64,000 bases of DNA, taken from assembly GCA_016169945.1 (NCBI GenBank), contig JADLSH010000236.1, positions 1,178,001 through 1,242,000 of the forward strand. The letters run 5' to 3'. Below the pieces are notes generated by a model. The model searched no databases. It had not been told where the DNA came from and saw only the letters and a program-made list of their open reading frames with translations. This document shows positions 63,930 through 64,000 of this stretch, piece after piece; positions within the stretch are counted from its first letter, which is position 1, and every line of letters starts with the position of its first letter. A program made the translations under genes and the position numbers. Source of the stretch: Trachythela sp. YZ-2020 (lineage: Eukaryota; Cnidaria; Anthozoa; Malacalcyonacea; Clavulariidae).

Positions 63930-64000
63930 CTCTCCTGCAGCTCTCATTTCGAATCTTTGGTTCCGTTGTTGGTAAGAAATCTTGATATCTTTCTTGATCT
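63930..64000 (-). CDS. REV1: REV1, partial exon at the window edge
   Basis: Reads IKKDIKISYQQRNQRFEMRA then GE before donor GTATAA at 63929. It joins the next exon in phase 0. The exon continues beyond the window. Its REV1 identity rests on phase continuity with the exons to its left. Confidence 0.65.

Overview
This window looks like a repeat-rich chromosome segment from a marine invertebrate, most likely a cnidarian. It is AT-rich, has GT-AG introns, and holds two host genes. The rest is nearly all transposable elements. The lineage guess rests on the mix of element families (Penelope-like, BEL/Pao, Ty3/gypsy, Helitron with OTU and RPA, CR1/L2-like LINEs, long-TIR foldbacks and many MITEs). 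No rRNA gene or intact tRNA gene was seen.

Host genes. (1) Two exons of a von Willebrand factor A (vWA) domain gene lie at 98-402 and 17212-17511 (+). They join in phase across an intron of about 16.8 kb. (2) The C-terminal exons of REV1, the Y-family polymerase scaffold of translesion synthesis, lie at 61439-64000 (-). They encode a ubiquitin-binding motif and the REV1 C-terminal interaction domain.

Region 0.4-17.2 kb (vWA intron). A Helitron on the minus strand spans about 1.7-15.8 kb. It encodes an OTU protease plus DUF6570-like region, an HUH/Y2 Rep, a PIF1-type helicase and an RPA-like protein. A 5'-truncated Ty3/gypsy element (about 5.0-9.3 kb, opposite strand) splits its Rep and helicase. 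A second insertion (10.9-14.2 kb) splits its OTU/DUF6570 part from Rep. That insertion holds the ends of a gene with a C-terminal CXC domain, whose middle is replaced by a 2.2 kb foldback. The foldback in turn carries a smaller palindromic MITE.

Region 17.7-35.4 kb. This holds a 2,038 bp long-TIR DNA transposon with a perfect 8 bp target duplication, several foldbacks, broken LINEs, and Penelope-like (PLE) fragments on both strands with hammerhead ribozymes. A nearly full-length LINE at 31.4-35.3 kb has a Harbinger-like MITE (TTA duplication) inside its endonuclease.

Region 35.6-46.1 kb. A PLE (RT plus GIY-YIG) is split by an 8,337 bp element at 36412-44748, with TA duplication and CACTGCAAAAAAAGT ends. 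Both ends carry arrays of TTGAGTAAA-type motifs. Inside are exons of a SAM-domain (SAMD3-like) gene and a 362 bp satellite. No known transposase was seen. This is the best candidate for an undescribed system.

Region 46.2-61.4 kb. This holds a second PLE fragment with a hammerhead, a decayed PHD-finger multi-exon repeat gene, a second copy of the 2 kb transposon, an L1-like tail, and a BEL/Pao element (about 53.35-58.8 kb, -). The BEL/Pao is interrupted by two LINE insertions, one of which makes an in-frame integrase/LINE-RT fusion. Foldbacks follow.

Almost every coding element is broken by frameshifts, truncation or nested insertion. The arrangement records at least four layers of sequential insertion.
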